In this document: positions 41,917 through 53,800 of the stretch, one piece after another
How the letters are laid out: each line of letters opens with the position of its first letter
Numbering within the stretch: position 1 is the first letter of the stretch
Source: Nematopogon swammerdamellus
Taxonomy: Eukaryota; Arthropoda; Insecta; Lepidoptera; Adelidae
Assembly (NCBI GenBank): GCA_946902875.1
Contig: OX336340.1
Span: 355,501-419,500 of the forward strand
Direction of reading: 5' to 3'
DNA: 64,000 nucleotides
Made by a program: the position numbers and the translations under genes
The notes under the pieces: model-generated
Seen by the model: only the letters and a program-made list of their open reading frames with translations
Told to the model about the DNA's origin: nothing
Databases searched by the model: none

Positions 41917-43261
41917 TTTTGAATTTTAATTTATTTTAATTCATTTTAATTTTATTTTAATTTTATATTTTTTTATATTGACATAATTGAATTTTATTAT
42001 ATTATATTATACAATTATATTATATTTTGATGTTCTGTGTCTAATAAGTTAATAAAAACAGACGAAGCAATTTTTCACAGTGCTTGGGTTATTGCCAAAA
42101 ATATGTAAAGGTGTGATCGATAAGGAAAATTTCCTAGATAATTGTGAAAAGCGATATATTTAAAGAAATTAGGAGATGAAAAAAAATAAAAATTGACAGA
42201 GTAATTTTTATAGGTATTTTTAAATTTCTGCCTGTTCGAAATCGAAATTTTCCTAGATAATGTTATATATATACTCTTATTAATATATAATATCATATTC
42301 CGAAAGAATTTTGGACGGAGCAATTTTTCACAGCGAATTATTGCCGAAAATCTGTAAAGGTGTGATCGATAAGGAAAATTTCCTAGATACTTGTCTAAAG
42401 CGATATATATAAATAAATTAAGACATATAATAAAATAAAAATTGACAGAGCAATTTTTCTGAAGAAGTTGTGATACAAAATAGGTATTTTCAAATTTCTG
42501 CCTATTCGAAATCGAAATTTTCATAGATAATGTTATATATATACTCTTATTAATATATAATATCATATACCGAAGGAACTTCGGACGGAGCAATTTTTCA
42601 CCAGCAGTTATAAGCGATTTTCATCTTTAGGTATAAATACCTAACTTCCAAACATCAAAAATCCTAGATAATTTGTCAAACGTGTATTTTAAACCCTACT
42701 TTATCACACTGCAAAGATTCAGCGACAGAGGAATTACGTCAAGTGGAAATGCTTCATTGATTGGAGTAATAGGAACAAAGATTCAAATAATTGCTCACCT
42801 GATACGGTGAACATTCGGGCAACAGTCCCCGCCTGCAAGTGGTATATTATTGATGACAAGCCAGCCGCCGGAGTGGGGAGTGCGTGAATACTGCATGACA
42901 AATACCTACCACCCCCAGCCGTGCATATTGCAGTTCCACTGCTAGTCCGTCCTCTGGCTCGTGTCCCGATGGAGCCGGAAACTGATGAACTTCGGGCCAG
43001 AGTAGGACGAGGGTATGCATGCACTTTATAGATCGGTACGCAGTCGGTTGGTGCCGGCTGCCGAACAATCACAAGGGAATTGAACTTTTACTAATATTAG
43101 TGATCAATTAATATTAGTCAATGCCAATAGTTTGGACTGAACGAAGGTGGAGCATTCAATGTCGCCATTAGTGTGTGATCACCACACGGATTAGCATTAT
43201 TATGTAACCTGGACGGGAGCCATTGTTAATCACGTGCAGTGTGTGAAGCCCTTCAGGCGAG

Positions 43262-43645
43262 ATGTTTTTTATTTTGAAACTGACACGGTTGGCTACAGCA
43301 CCTACAACGTCCGCGAAGTCAGCCCATAATACCGGGTGAACTAGCTGCCATGTCAGTGCTTCCCTTCATTTCATGTCGATTACACTGAACTGGACGGAAA
43401 ACACGAACTATTTACATAGCCGTTTCGACCGACGTTTCATCAAGTGCGGTGGTACCGAACCGGGCGGGATAAGCCCTACCACCTAGTACGGTAAAAGGGA
43501 AGGGACCTACAGTTTTACGTGGAATCCGAACCACGACCAGCCTCCAACGGTCTAGCGGTCGCCCATATCCAAGTACTGATCGCGCCCAGGTGTGCTTAAC
43601 AACAGGTGACCGACCACAGCACTGAGGTACCGAGGCTGACAAATG
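43262..43645 (-). mobile_element. 5S-headed SINE, full length
   Basis: On the minus strand it reads head (CAGCCTCGGTACCTCAGTGC, then TTAAGCACACCTGGGCGCG and TACTTGGATATGGGCGACCG), core, body and a TTTCAAAATAAAAA tail. All parts of the 35409 copy are present. Confidence 0.85.
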
Positions 43646-44075
43646 TTGCAAGTGTACAGACATCGGACGTGGCCTTCAGCCCCGAGGGTTGTCGCTGATG
43701 CAGAAAGTAATTAATAAAACAGGTATTTTCCAAATGAAATCTTTTAGTTTAGTTCTCATCGCATTCACATAATGTATCATGTAGGTAACATGTTTGGTAC
43801 TTCTTGCACAAAACTAACAGGAGTCAAATTTAACAGAACAAATAAATAAAATCCTGCACGAGGATTATTGTACCCCCGACTGAACTCGAGGCTAGGAAGA
43901 CGAGCCACCTGGGATCGGCGACGTCAAAAAAAAATATGCAAAAGGTAAAAAAAGACAAACAGTCAGTTTAGCGATTGTAACTGGAAGGTGTCTTTCAATA
44001 AATTATCCTTCGGCTCCATAGACAACAACTACAGGACTGATTTTACATAATGGTGTTCGTAAAATTTTCAATGTT
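43646..44075. other. no gene seen
   Basis: AT-rich, with no supported gene. Confidence 0.5.
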
Positions 44076-44222
44076 ATAATGCGCGGGACGGATCTCGGCG
44101 TGTCGTCGCCGCAGCGGGCGACCCGCCACGCGAATACACTATACAAGTACGGTGCGGGTGCGAGGGAGAACACTGACGAACCGCTGCGGCGGCGACACGC
44201 CGAGATCCGCCCCGCGCATTAT
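44076..44222. repeat. GC-rich hairpin, 42-bp arms
   Basis: The left arm at 44076-44117 and the right arm at 44181-44222 are reverse complements with two mismatches. The loop is 63 bp. Arms are GC-rich (CGGATCTCGGCGTGTCG) in AT-rich surroundings. Confidence 0.9.
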
Positions 44223-44693
44223 ACATCAGACAGGTTGATCAGGTGAAAACCTATTTCATCACCATCCACCGGTATAAGATTCAGATTCATAACGAACATA
44301 CATCATTAGCAATATTTCATTGAGGTATATACATATTCAATATGGTTCGTTAACGTTTTGATCTTGTCTTGTTCAGTTCAGCAACGCAATATATAAGGAA
44401 GACCGAAGAACCGAGCAACACACCTTAGAGTTTTTTTTTATTGTTTTTAAATACAGAAACAGACGCGTCACAGTGCAGACTAGAAGGAGTTCAGAGGACG
44501 GAGTAGAGTTGGAGGCAGAGCTGGCTCCTAGCAGATCTTAGACGCTCCACAATGGCGGGAGAGGGAAATATTGATGAAGGCTCGACGACGGAGGCTTACA
44601 GTGGAGTCACACTGCATTGTTCACAGTGACATACTTGATGGCTGAGTTTGTGATTCTCGGTAGCAATACCTATAGGCACAAGTATATTTTAGT
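44223..44693. other. no gene seen
   Basis: Mixed sequence. No supported gene. Confidence 0.45.
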
Positions 44694-45060
44694 ACTAGAT
44701 TTTGCCCGCGGTTTCGCTCGCGTGATATTCGTATTTAAAAAATAAAAATATAAAAACCGCCTTCAAAAATATATGAAATAAAAACCTAAAAAAAAAAACC
44801 AACCCTAGAGTTGAAGGCGGTGCTAAAGCAAGCAAAAATGATGCATGAAAGAAAACATGAGTGGATGATAATATCCTTTGTGATTTGTAAAGCAAGCAAA
44901 AATGATGCATGAAAGAAAACATGAGTGGATGATAATATCCTTTGTGATTTGTGTAGCCTTTTTAGCACCGCCTTCAACTCTAGGGTTGGTTTTTTTTTTT
45001 AGGTTTTTATTTCATATATTTTTGAAGGCGGTTTTTATATTTTTATTTTAAATAGTTTTT
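44694..45060. mobile_element. Helitron end joined to a foldback with a duplicated loop
   Basis: 44694-44730 is the minus-strand Helitron terminus (ACTAGATTTTGCCCGCGG). Inverted arms follow at about 44735-44829 and 44963-45056 (AAACCGCCTTCAAAAATATA type, with CCAACCCTAGAGTTGAAGGC). The loop is two tandem ~66-bp copies of GCAAGCAAAAATGATGCATG. Confidence 0.7.
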
Positions 45061-45733
45061 TAGTTTTCCTTTTTTTAGGAAGTCGGTTTTATGTTTTTTA
45101 AAACAGTTTTTTTTATTTCATACATTTTTGAAGTCGGTTTTTAATTTTTTATAAATAGTTTTTTATATCACAATTGTTTTTAGTAATTTTTTGCTATTAG
45201 TGTTCATGGCGGAATCACGGAGTAAACATACAGTCGAATTGAGAATCTCGTCCTTTTTTTGAAGTTGTTTGAAAAATCTAGAATGAATATATTATGCGCT
45301 TCTGGCCGGTCGGAAATGTTTTCAAATTTAGAATGTTCATGAAAAATTAATTATGAATATTTTCTATTTGTCGTGGCGATAGGGTTTTGTTTTGTTTTTT
45401 TTGGTGGAAAAAATTACTGTGAGATGAAACGTCATTTAATTAAATTGGAGACGAAGCGAAATTTTTTTTGGCTCTGGTGTTCTGCATCGAATTGGAAAGG
45501 GGTGTTCTGTTGACTGTTTTTTTCTGATGATGGGGCGTGTGTCTATAATGCAATGAAGCTATAATGGGCGTAGGGTTGGTAGTGGGTCGTATTTTTTTGA
45601 GTTCTGGTGACCTTAAGTCAATGGTCTGGTGACTGCTTTTGCGGATGTGTTCGGAGCGGGCGTCGCTACTAATGGCGTAGTGGATACAGTTTTACTGGTA
45701 AGTAAATAAATATTTCATACTTATTTGTTCCCA
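45061..45733. other. no gene seen; repeat remnants
   Basis: T-rich, with GAAGTCGGTTTT-type repeats also present at 56340-56390. TACAGTCGAATTGAGAATCT resembles 56795-56815. No gene. Confidence 0.45.
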
Positions 45734-45849
45734 TTTCATTTTCGTCTACACTAATATTATAGTTTAAAGAGAAAATATTAAATTTTTTGTATTTTTTTAT
45801 GTTTGTTGTTTTATATATGTTTGTAATGTATAAACTCAAAAAAAATTAT

Positions 45850-46242
45850 CACCCATATAGCTCAGTGGTGCGATCAGTCCGTGACCAGTCCATCGCTATT
45901 GATTGGTAAGCAACGCTGGGTGCGGTCAGTAGGTACTTGGATCGGTGACCGCTCGACCGTTGGAGGCTGACCGTGGTTCGGATTCCACGTTAAACTGTAG
46001 GTTCCTTCTCTTCTTACCTTACTAGGTGGTAGGGTTCAACCCGCCCGGTTTGGTACCACTGCACTGAATGAAACGTCGGTCGGAACGGCTATGTAAATAG
46101 TTTGTGTTTTCCGTCCAGTTCAGTGTAGCCGACATGAAATGAAGGGAAGCACTGACATGGCACCTAGCTCACCCGGTGTTATGGGCTGGAATCACGGATG
46201 TTGTAGGTGATAAAGCCAATCCTGTCAGTTTCCATAAAAAAA
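45850..46242 (+). mobile_element. 5S-headed SINE, full length
   Basis: Head ATAGCTCAGTGGTGCGATCA, then GGTAAGCAACGCTGGGTGC and ACTTGGATCGGTGACCGC. Core, body and tail follow, ending TCCATAAAAAAA. A short duplication (GTGACCAGTCC) lies in the head. It is inserted near the presumed Helitron 5' end. Confidence 0.85.
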
Positions 46243-46562
46243 GTTACATTATTTCTTTCATATGTCTTTTCGTCAAAATATGTTTATATCATGCCCTTTC
46301 TTTTATTCTGATACTCCGTGTTATTTAAGATTGCTAGACGTTAGGCATCACTTGCCACTCCGCGTGTTGTGTTTATTAATTACCATTTCTGGTTTCTGTG
46401 GGCAGATGCGGCTCTACTGAGTGCTGAGTAATGAAGAACCATCTCTTCATCAGCGGCAGAGCTTCGGTGGGGTGGACATGAGCCCATTGTTTTAAAATGT
46501 CACAACTCACAACACTGACACAATTGACAGGTAGTGAGCCCATTATGGTGGAAATGCAATTC

Positions 46563-46612
46563 CAGAGAGAGAGATAGAAAGAGAGAGAGAGAGATAGAAA
46601 GAGAGAGAAATG

Positions 46613-46641
<29 letters not shown>
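46563..46641 (+). repeat. (GA)n microsatellite
   Basis: About 80 bp of GAGAGA repeats with scattered T and GGAAA interruptions. The open frames through it on both strands are translated simple repeat. Confidence 0.9.
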
Positions 46642-46645
<4 letters not shown>

Positions 46646-46649
46646 GCAG

Positions 46650-47831
46650 TCGGGGTAAGCAGAGTAATCGGTGTTGTGCCGCAAGAACTCTGGGTAAATT
46701 ACAGCACAACACCGACCACCACGTTTCGCAAAGCATTCGAACAAGATTCAATCGATCAAGCAGAAAGTAAGGCACAAAGACCCACCTGCTGCATGGCGTG
46801 AGGTGGCGAGCCTGTCGCCTTTTCGCACGGCATCTTGTTCTTATCCCTTAGTCGCCTTTTACGACATGCATGGGGAGAGACGCAGCGAGTCTATTCTTTT
46901 TAAGTACCGGCCCCACACGGTAAAAAATAACAAAACCAAAAAAAAAACCAAGTGCGGGGCGGCCATCTCTGACTACAAGCGAGGGAAGTGAGAATGTAAG
47001 TAAGTAGTGGTTGTGTACGGACAGCGTGCGCTGGCGCGTGCTTGTGTGAGTGCGAAATCAGCGCGTTTTTATGAAGACGGCTAACTTGTCTGTTTTAACT
47101 ATGTCTCAGAGTAATCAAGACCGATATGTGGTGACTTCAGAGCTTCGATAGGGTGGACATCTCAGAGTAATCAAGCTGTGGCGACTTCAGAGCTTCGGTG
47201 GGGTGGACATCTCAGTCATGGAGACCCATCACTGGCGACGAAAATATTTGAACTAACCGACCACCTTGATTTTTTGTTTATGTCGGAGGAAAATTGTAGA
47301 ATTTGCCGTTTTACAAAATGCCTAGGCTAATATTCTACAATTTGCCTTCGCAATTTATACTAAGGCGAAAAAAAAAAAATCTCATGTTAATACAATTATT
47401 TGTAATAAGTGTAAACTTCTTGAAAGTATTTCGCGTGGATAGGTAAATGTATTCCTCTTAAAAATTAACTTATTTTACTTTTTTTTTCATAAAAATGCCC
47501 CACGTTAATAGCTGCGGTTGTCAATTCCATCTGTCATGTTTGTATGAACTCATAATTTTAAATTGTGCTTGGTTGTCTCCTCTTTGGCGAGCGTTTATTT
47601 ATAACTTGCATTCCATGTACTGTATATTAATGCGCATCGTCCTGCAGTACTTTCAAAAGTTTGAGGAGGTTGACGTTGCGACTCCCAATCGCATTATTAC
47701 TCGTATATAATTTTTTAATAATAATTTCGATCTCCTAACTGACCAACTAGGTGGATGGATTGAGTGGTTCATTGGTAACGATTCAAAGTTTGTTTTCAAA
47801 TTTTTTTATTTTTATTTTCTTTATATTAATT
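46650..47831. other. no gene seen; Helitron 5' region
   Basis: 46850-46920 carries a dispersed repeat (CGCCTTTTACGACATGCATG, inverted relative to 39105-39170). 47100-47225 has two ~60-bp direct copies ending CAGAGCTTCGGTGGGGTGGA. A small hairpin (TTGTAGAATTTGCC) lies at 47290-47350. The ORF at 47495-47710 (71 codons) has no recognisable content. Confidence 0.45.
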
Positions 47832-50800
47832 ATGGGTAGGCCTACTAAACGCACTGCTCAAATGAGACAGCGCCGTTTGGAAGAAAGTAGTGACGAGAGG
47901 GAAGATCGTTTAAAGAAAAGTAGGGAAAGAAATGCGATAATCATTTCAAATGAGAGTGATGAGCAGCGGGCCTATAGACGCTCTCAGATGAGAGCATACA
48001 CGAACTTATCAAGGCTTAATGAAAGCCCAGAAAGTCATGCTCAACGACTAAGTTTGATTCACGAACGTTTATCAAACGAAACCGAAGAGCAACGTTCTCA
48101 TCGACTTGGCTTGATTCACGAACGTTTATCAAACGAAACCGAAGAGCAACGTTCTCATCGACTTGGCCTGATGCACGAACGTTTATCAAACGAAACCGAA
48201 GAGCAACGTTCTCATCGACTTGGCCTGATTCACGAACGTTTATCAAACGAAACCGAAGAGCAACGTTCTCGTCGACATGGCTTGATGCACGAACGTTTAT
48301 CAAACGAAACCGAAGAGCAACGTTCTCATCGACTTGGCTTGATTCACGAACGTTTATCAAACGAAACCGAAGAGCAACGTTCTCATCGACTTGGCTTGAT
48401 TCACGAACGTTTATCAAACGAAACCAATGAGCAACGTTCTCATCGACTTGGCTTGATTCACGAACGTTTATCAAACGAAACCGAAGAGCAACGTTCTCAT
48501 CGACACGACTTGATGCACGAACGTTTATCAAACGAAACCGAAGAGCAACGTTCTCATCGACTTGGCTTGATTCACGAACGTTTATCAAAAGAAACCGAAG
48601 AGCAACGTTCTCATCGACTTGGCTTGATTCACGAACGTTTATCAAACGAAACCGAAGAGCAACGTTCTCATCGACTTGGCTTGGTTCACGAACGTTTATC
48701 AAACGAAACCGAAGAGCAACGTTCTCATCGACTTGGCTTGATTCACGAACGTTTATCAAACGAAACCGAAGAGCAACGTTCTCATCGTCTTGGCTTGCAA
48801 CACGAGCGTTTATCAAATGAATCTACCGAATCCAGATCGACTCGATTAGATGCTATGCGACAAGCTAGTCGCAACCGCAGGGACGTATCTTCCGTAAATG
48901 ATTTTGAAAGGGCTATTAACATTTTTGCAGACGTTCCATGTGCCGTTTGTAATAAAATGTTATATCCATCACAACGTTGTAATTTAGATACTGTAATGTA
49001 CAGTGGATTATTACCCGAAGAATTGGTTTCTCTTGGTAATATCATAACATGCTCTCGCTGTCAAAATAATATTAGGAAACGAAGAATTCCGCCGGCAGCG
49101 TTCTGGAACAAAATGACAGTCGCGACTGTACCTCAAGAGCTAGCTAATTTGACGAAACTTGAAGAACGGTTTTTATGCCGTGTTGTACCGTTTCTTAAAA
49201 TAATGAAGCTACAAAACCGTTTCTGTCAAGATTGGTGCAAGGGACAAGTTACTTTGTTTGCAAAAGACGTTGTTGAAGTCGCTGAACAACTGCCACTTGC
49301 GCCAAACCAAGTAGGACTTGTTCTGGTTGTGGAAAGTCTCGAGAACTTGCAACACTCCCAAGAGTTTGTTGTGGATATGAACAGATTGTATCAGGCTCTA
49401 ACCTGGTTAATGTCAAACAATATACTCTATAGAGATATAAGACCACATTTTGAGAATGATATCGACATTTCTGAAATTGTTCAAATTTATGAAGAGCCTG
49501 CAGATGGTGGTGAAGCTATGGAGTTACAATCTACTCCTCATAACAACTACGTTGATATAAGTGAAAACGTTTCTATACTACACGGATCATTTCATCAAGC
49601 CGATTTAAGATTTGATTTACAATCTCGTGGCAAACAATGTACTGCTGTAGCAGCTGTAGCTTGTGCAGCGTTCTGTACAGACGACCCAAGTCAATGGTTA
49701 AAAAGTGACATTGATTATATAGTAATACTCGGAGACAAGCTCTACCGTGAGTCCATTGCTTCTAGAGAGAACCCCGCAATTGGAGAAGTTAACCCTGAAT
49801 ATCTTGCCGCGAGTGATCTTGCACCCCAAATATTATATAACAGGAAGAAAATTAATATCTCAGTTGCCGAAACTAACTATAATGGTCATTTAGATACCGA
49901 TCGAAGTACTGACGGCTTCCCTAACCTAAAAAATGCTCTCACATTATTTTTAAGAGAAAACTGTTGCGGGCTGCTTACTGCGAATTCTATGACTGTGGCT
50001 ATATATTGTAAAGTTGAAACTGATGCTTATAAATATTGGTTGTTAGATTCACATGCACGTGGGCCTAAGGGAGCAACCGCTCCAAGACGTGGTGCAGCCT
50101 GTTGCATGCAATTTCAAAATATAGATGAATTACATGGCATACTGCGACGGAATTTGTTTACATCGACGAAGAAAGTACCGGCACAAGATTACTTTCTCAA
50201 TGTGTATTCACTAACTCCTTTGATTATAAGACCGGAGAACCAGGCAGAAGTGCGCAGAGAAACGTTGGGGAATCAACAGTTGAATATTCAGGAGCAGTCA
50301 AGAGTAGTTCAGTCAGAGAGTCCTACATATACGATACCTACATCAGAAAACAAAGACACTCCTCAAAAAATATTTCAAACAAACTCAGTTCAGGAACAAG
50401 AAAGTATGCACAGAGATACTTTAAGAACATCAGAGAGCCAGCCAAAGAGTAATCATTCAGAGAGTCCTACATATACAATTCCTATACTAGAAAAAAATAG
50501 CAACACTCCTCAACAAACATTTCGACCAAACTCCGCTCCAGAACAAGAAAGACCGCTATCACAAATACAACCAATTTCCACTATTATTGAAACAACTAGT
50601 ATGCTCCGTAGCATAGACGAAGCGGTCCCTAATCTAGAAAGTGTAGTTCATTTGAATTCCAATCCAACTACGAATAATAACGAGATGAGATTAGCTGAGA
50701 TTACAAGAAAAACAGCGCCACCATTAAATGTGGATCGAGAGCGACGAACGGAAGAGCTTGCTTGGTATTGTCTTTTTCCTGATGGCAAAAATGGCTTTGG

Positions 50801-53800
50801 AGAGGTAAGAGATATTCAAATTACTCCATTGGACTATTTTCAGAGTCGAGTAATGAATCTGGACAAGCGTTTCAATCGAAACGACTATTTGTTTTTTGCT
50901 CTTTCCATAGTTGAATATTATCGAGCTAAATCCAGTGTTTCTGTATCATGCCGGATGCGCCAAGGCCAGGGCGAGCGGACACCTCAAGGACTCATAGATA
51001 ATATGCATCTTACTATGAGGAATATCAGAGGATCAGCGTCTTATTGGCAGAAATGCTGCTCTGAACTTACTGCAATGGTCCGTACTTTGGGGCCTCCTAC
51101 GTGGTTCATGACGTTCTCTTGCAACGACCTTAATTGGCCAGACATGACTAAAGCCTTACTTATCGCAGATGGTCGTGATGTGAATGAGGCAGAGAGCCTG
51201 TCTTTTCCCGAGCGTTTGCAGTTGGTTCAAAAACATCCCGTGGTTGTCTCTCGACAATTTACGGTTCGCGTGAATGCTCTGATGCGATTCCTCAAACGCG
51301 ATCCAGACTGCTTAGGTGGTCCAGTTGTGGACTTTTGGTATAGAATAGAGTTTCAAAATCGCGGAAGTCCACACCTTCATATGTTGGTGTGGTGTGACAA
51401 TATCCCAGATTTCTCGACTCATGAGGGTATCGAAGTTATTGAAAGGGTTGTTTCATGCTCCTTAATGCCCAATGATCCTGTATTGCAGAAATTAATAGAA
51501 GACGTGCAAATACACAAACACACGGCCACGTGCTACAAAAACCGCAACGATAGTTATTGTCGTTTTGGTTTCCCGAGGCCCGCATATGAGACTACTATTT
51601 GCTTAGGTCCTGATGAAGTATTAATAAACAATGGACGATTTTGTTGTTTGAAACGAACTGCAAATGAAAGTATGGTGAACAATTACAATCCTACTCTATT
51701 GAGTCTATGGAAAGGAAACATTGATGTGCAGCCGTGCGGTAACGTAACAGCAGTTGCGTACTATGTGGCTAAATACGCAAGTAAATGCGAGCCCCATGAT
51801 ACAGGTGAAGTTATAAGAGAAGCCGTTGCGAAGGCCAAGAGGCAAGGTGGTCCTGTGTGGAATCAGTTATTTGCAGTCTCAATGGCCATTCTATCTCAAC
51901 GCCTTGTAAGTGCTCCGGAATGCGCATATAGATTGTGTCATTTACCGCTAAAAATGTCTTCCCGAAAAACAGTCTTCATAAACAGTTGTAAGCCAAATGA
52001 ACGTTTCAGACTTCTACGATTCGACAGTGATGATACATCCATTTACAACAATATTTTTGACCGGTATGTATTACGCCCAGACGAACTAGACGACTTAAGT
52101 CTCGCTGAATTCGCTGTGCGCTTTGAAACGGTGTCTAACTCAACATGGAACGAAGACGATGGTGATGAAGAATTGAGGCGTGAAGATGTTACGCCGGCAA
52201 GATTTATACGGCTAAGAGATAACACGCGGATGCGTATAAGAAATAAATCTGCAGTATTGCGCACACGATACTTTACATTGAACAGCGACAAAGAGGCCTA
52301 TTACTACAGCTTGTTAGTATGTCATGTACCATTTCGTAATGAAAGTGAACTTCTACTCGAAGATGAAACCGCTGAGGAGTGTTTCATTAGGCGGCAAAGA
52401 GAATTTCGACCATTACATGGCAACGTAAGTGCAGAGGAGTTTGCTTACGCAGAACAAATGATACAACAGGCTCTTGCCCAAGCAGTCGCGCTCAACGCTG
52501 CCCATGACACTCATGATGTTGATGCTCCTTTGATTTGTGGCGGTGAACAAATCGTGAATAACGATGACAATTATTGTGAAGATGTAGGCGAAAGGTCTGC
52601 AATGCCAGATGAAGTCTTCTTGGGTAATATTCGAGGTTTAAACGTCCAACAGAGAGACCTTTTCCAAAAAGTTTCTGGGGCTGTGGAAAGTGATTTGCAG
52701 AGACAAGAAAGCCAATTATTGTTATTCATCACTGGCGGTGCAGGAAGTGGAAAGTCCTTCGTCTTGAAATTACTTGTGGAACATATCAAACGGTGTTATG
52801 CACCTACAGTTGAAATATTACTCAAGGCCAAATTTGTTGAGGTGGGATCCCTAACAGGAGTAGCTGCACGCCAAATATTTGGCAAAACATTGCACTCAAT
52901 ATTCACACTTCCGATTGAAAAAGGAAATACCATGACGTACAAAAAAATTACTGGACAAAAGCTAGAGAATGAAAGACGTAAATGGCGTCATATAAACTGG
53001 TTAATCATAGATAAAATTTCTATGGTATCATATGAAAATTTGCGAATTATACATCTGCGTCTCCAAGAATACAAAAATAATGACAAATTATTTGGCGGGG
53101 TGCATATATTGCTTTTTGGTGATATACTTCAACTCCCACCGGTAAAAGGCCATTGGTGTTTTATTCAACCGCCATGGTTTTCGGCCGAAGTTAACTTATG
53201 GCAGCAATTCTCATTTTGTGAACTTACTATAAATATGCGGCAACGAAATGATATTGATTTCATTGACCTCTTGAATAGCTTGCGGGTTGGTGAATTAACG
53301 ACAGCACAGCTGGAGTTACTTTGTGAGCGGCGACACGTGCCTTTGTCAGGAGATTTTGTTGATGGGGTTGCTGTCCGTATATTCCCTACTGTTAGACAAG
53401 TTGACACATATAATGAAAAAATGACCGCTGTAAATGCTAAAGCGCACCGCATGTACACAATAAATGCTGTAGATGAGTCTCGCGAGGCGGCAACTTATGG
53501 TAGAAAGCCACCAGACAATGTTATTCCTAAAGACATTAATAACTGCGGTGGTATCTTACAAACTATAAAGTTGGGTATCGAATCGCGAGTCATGTTAAGG
53601 CGTAATATTTCCGTATCCGATGGGCTCGTGAATGGTGCCATGGGCATTGTTAAGAAAATTAAATGGCCTGCTCTCCGAAGAGATCAATTGGAGGAAGGCG
53701 AGTTGCCTGAATCTGTGTTTATAAAATTTGATGACGCGACTGTTGGCCTTAGAATAAAAGATGATGACGGTTGTGTAGAAATCTCACCTGTTTGCACAAC

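Larger units (their letters stand above)
37764..42731. mobile_element. 4,968-bp long-inverted-repeat (foldback) transposon with nested LINE
   Basis: The left end CCTCTGTCGCTGAAACTTTG and the right end, its complement, are each flanked by AATT (37760-37763 and 42732-42735). Inverted arms extend ~570 bp on the left and ~650 bp on the right and contain their own tandem subunits (ATTGCTCCGTCCGAAATTCC, GAAAATTTCGATTTCGAATA). The short open frames in the arms are just this repeat translated. No transposase is visible. The interior holds unique AT-rich DNA, a SINE (39155) and a LINE (39540-41916). Confidence 0.75.

Noticed and set aside
42075..42593. 172-codon minus-strand frame, similar to a frame at 38180-38374
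   Set aside because: Both are translations of the AT-rich inverted arms of the foldback element. The similarity is the repeat itself.
46500..46801. Several open frames through the GA repeat
   Set aside because: Translated microsatellite.
48057..48797. CRISPR-like array
   Set aside because: Direct repeats without unique spacers, in frame within a protein.
48016..48816. 266-codon open frame on the minus strand
   Set aside because: It is the antisense of the 57-bp coding repeats. The repeat length is a multiple of three, so one open unit makes the whole array open.
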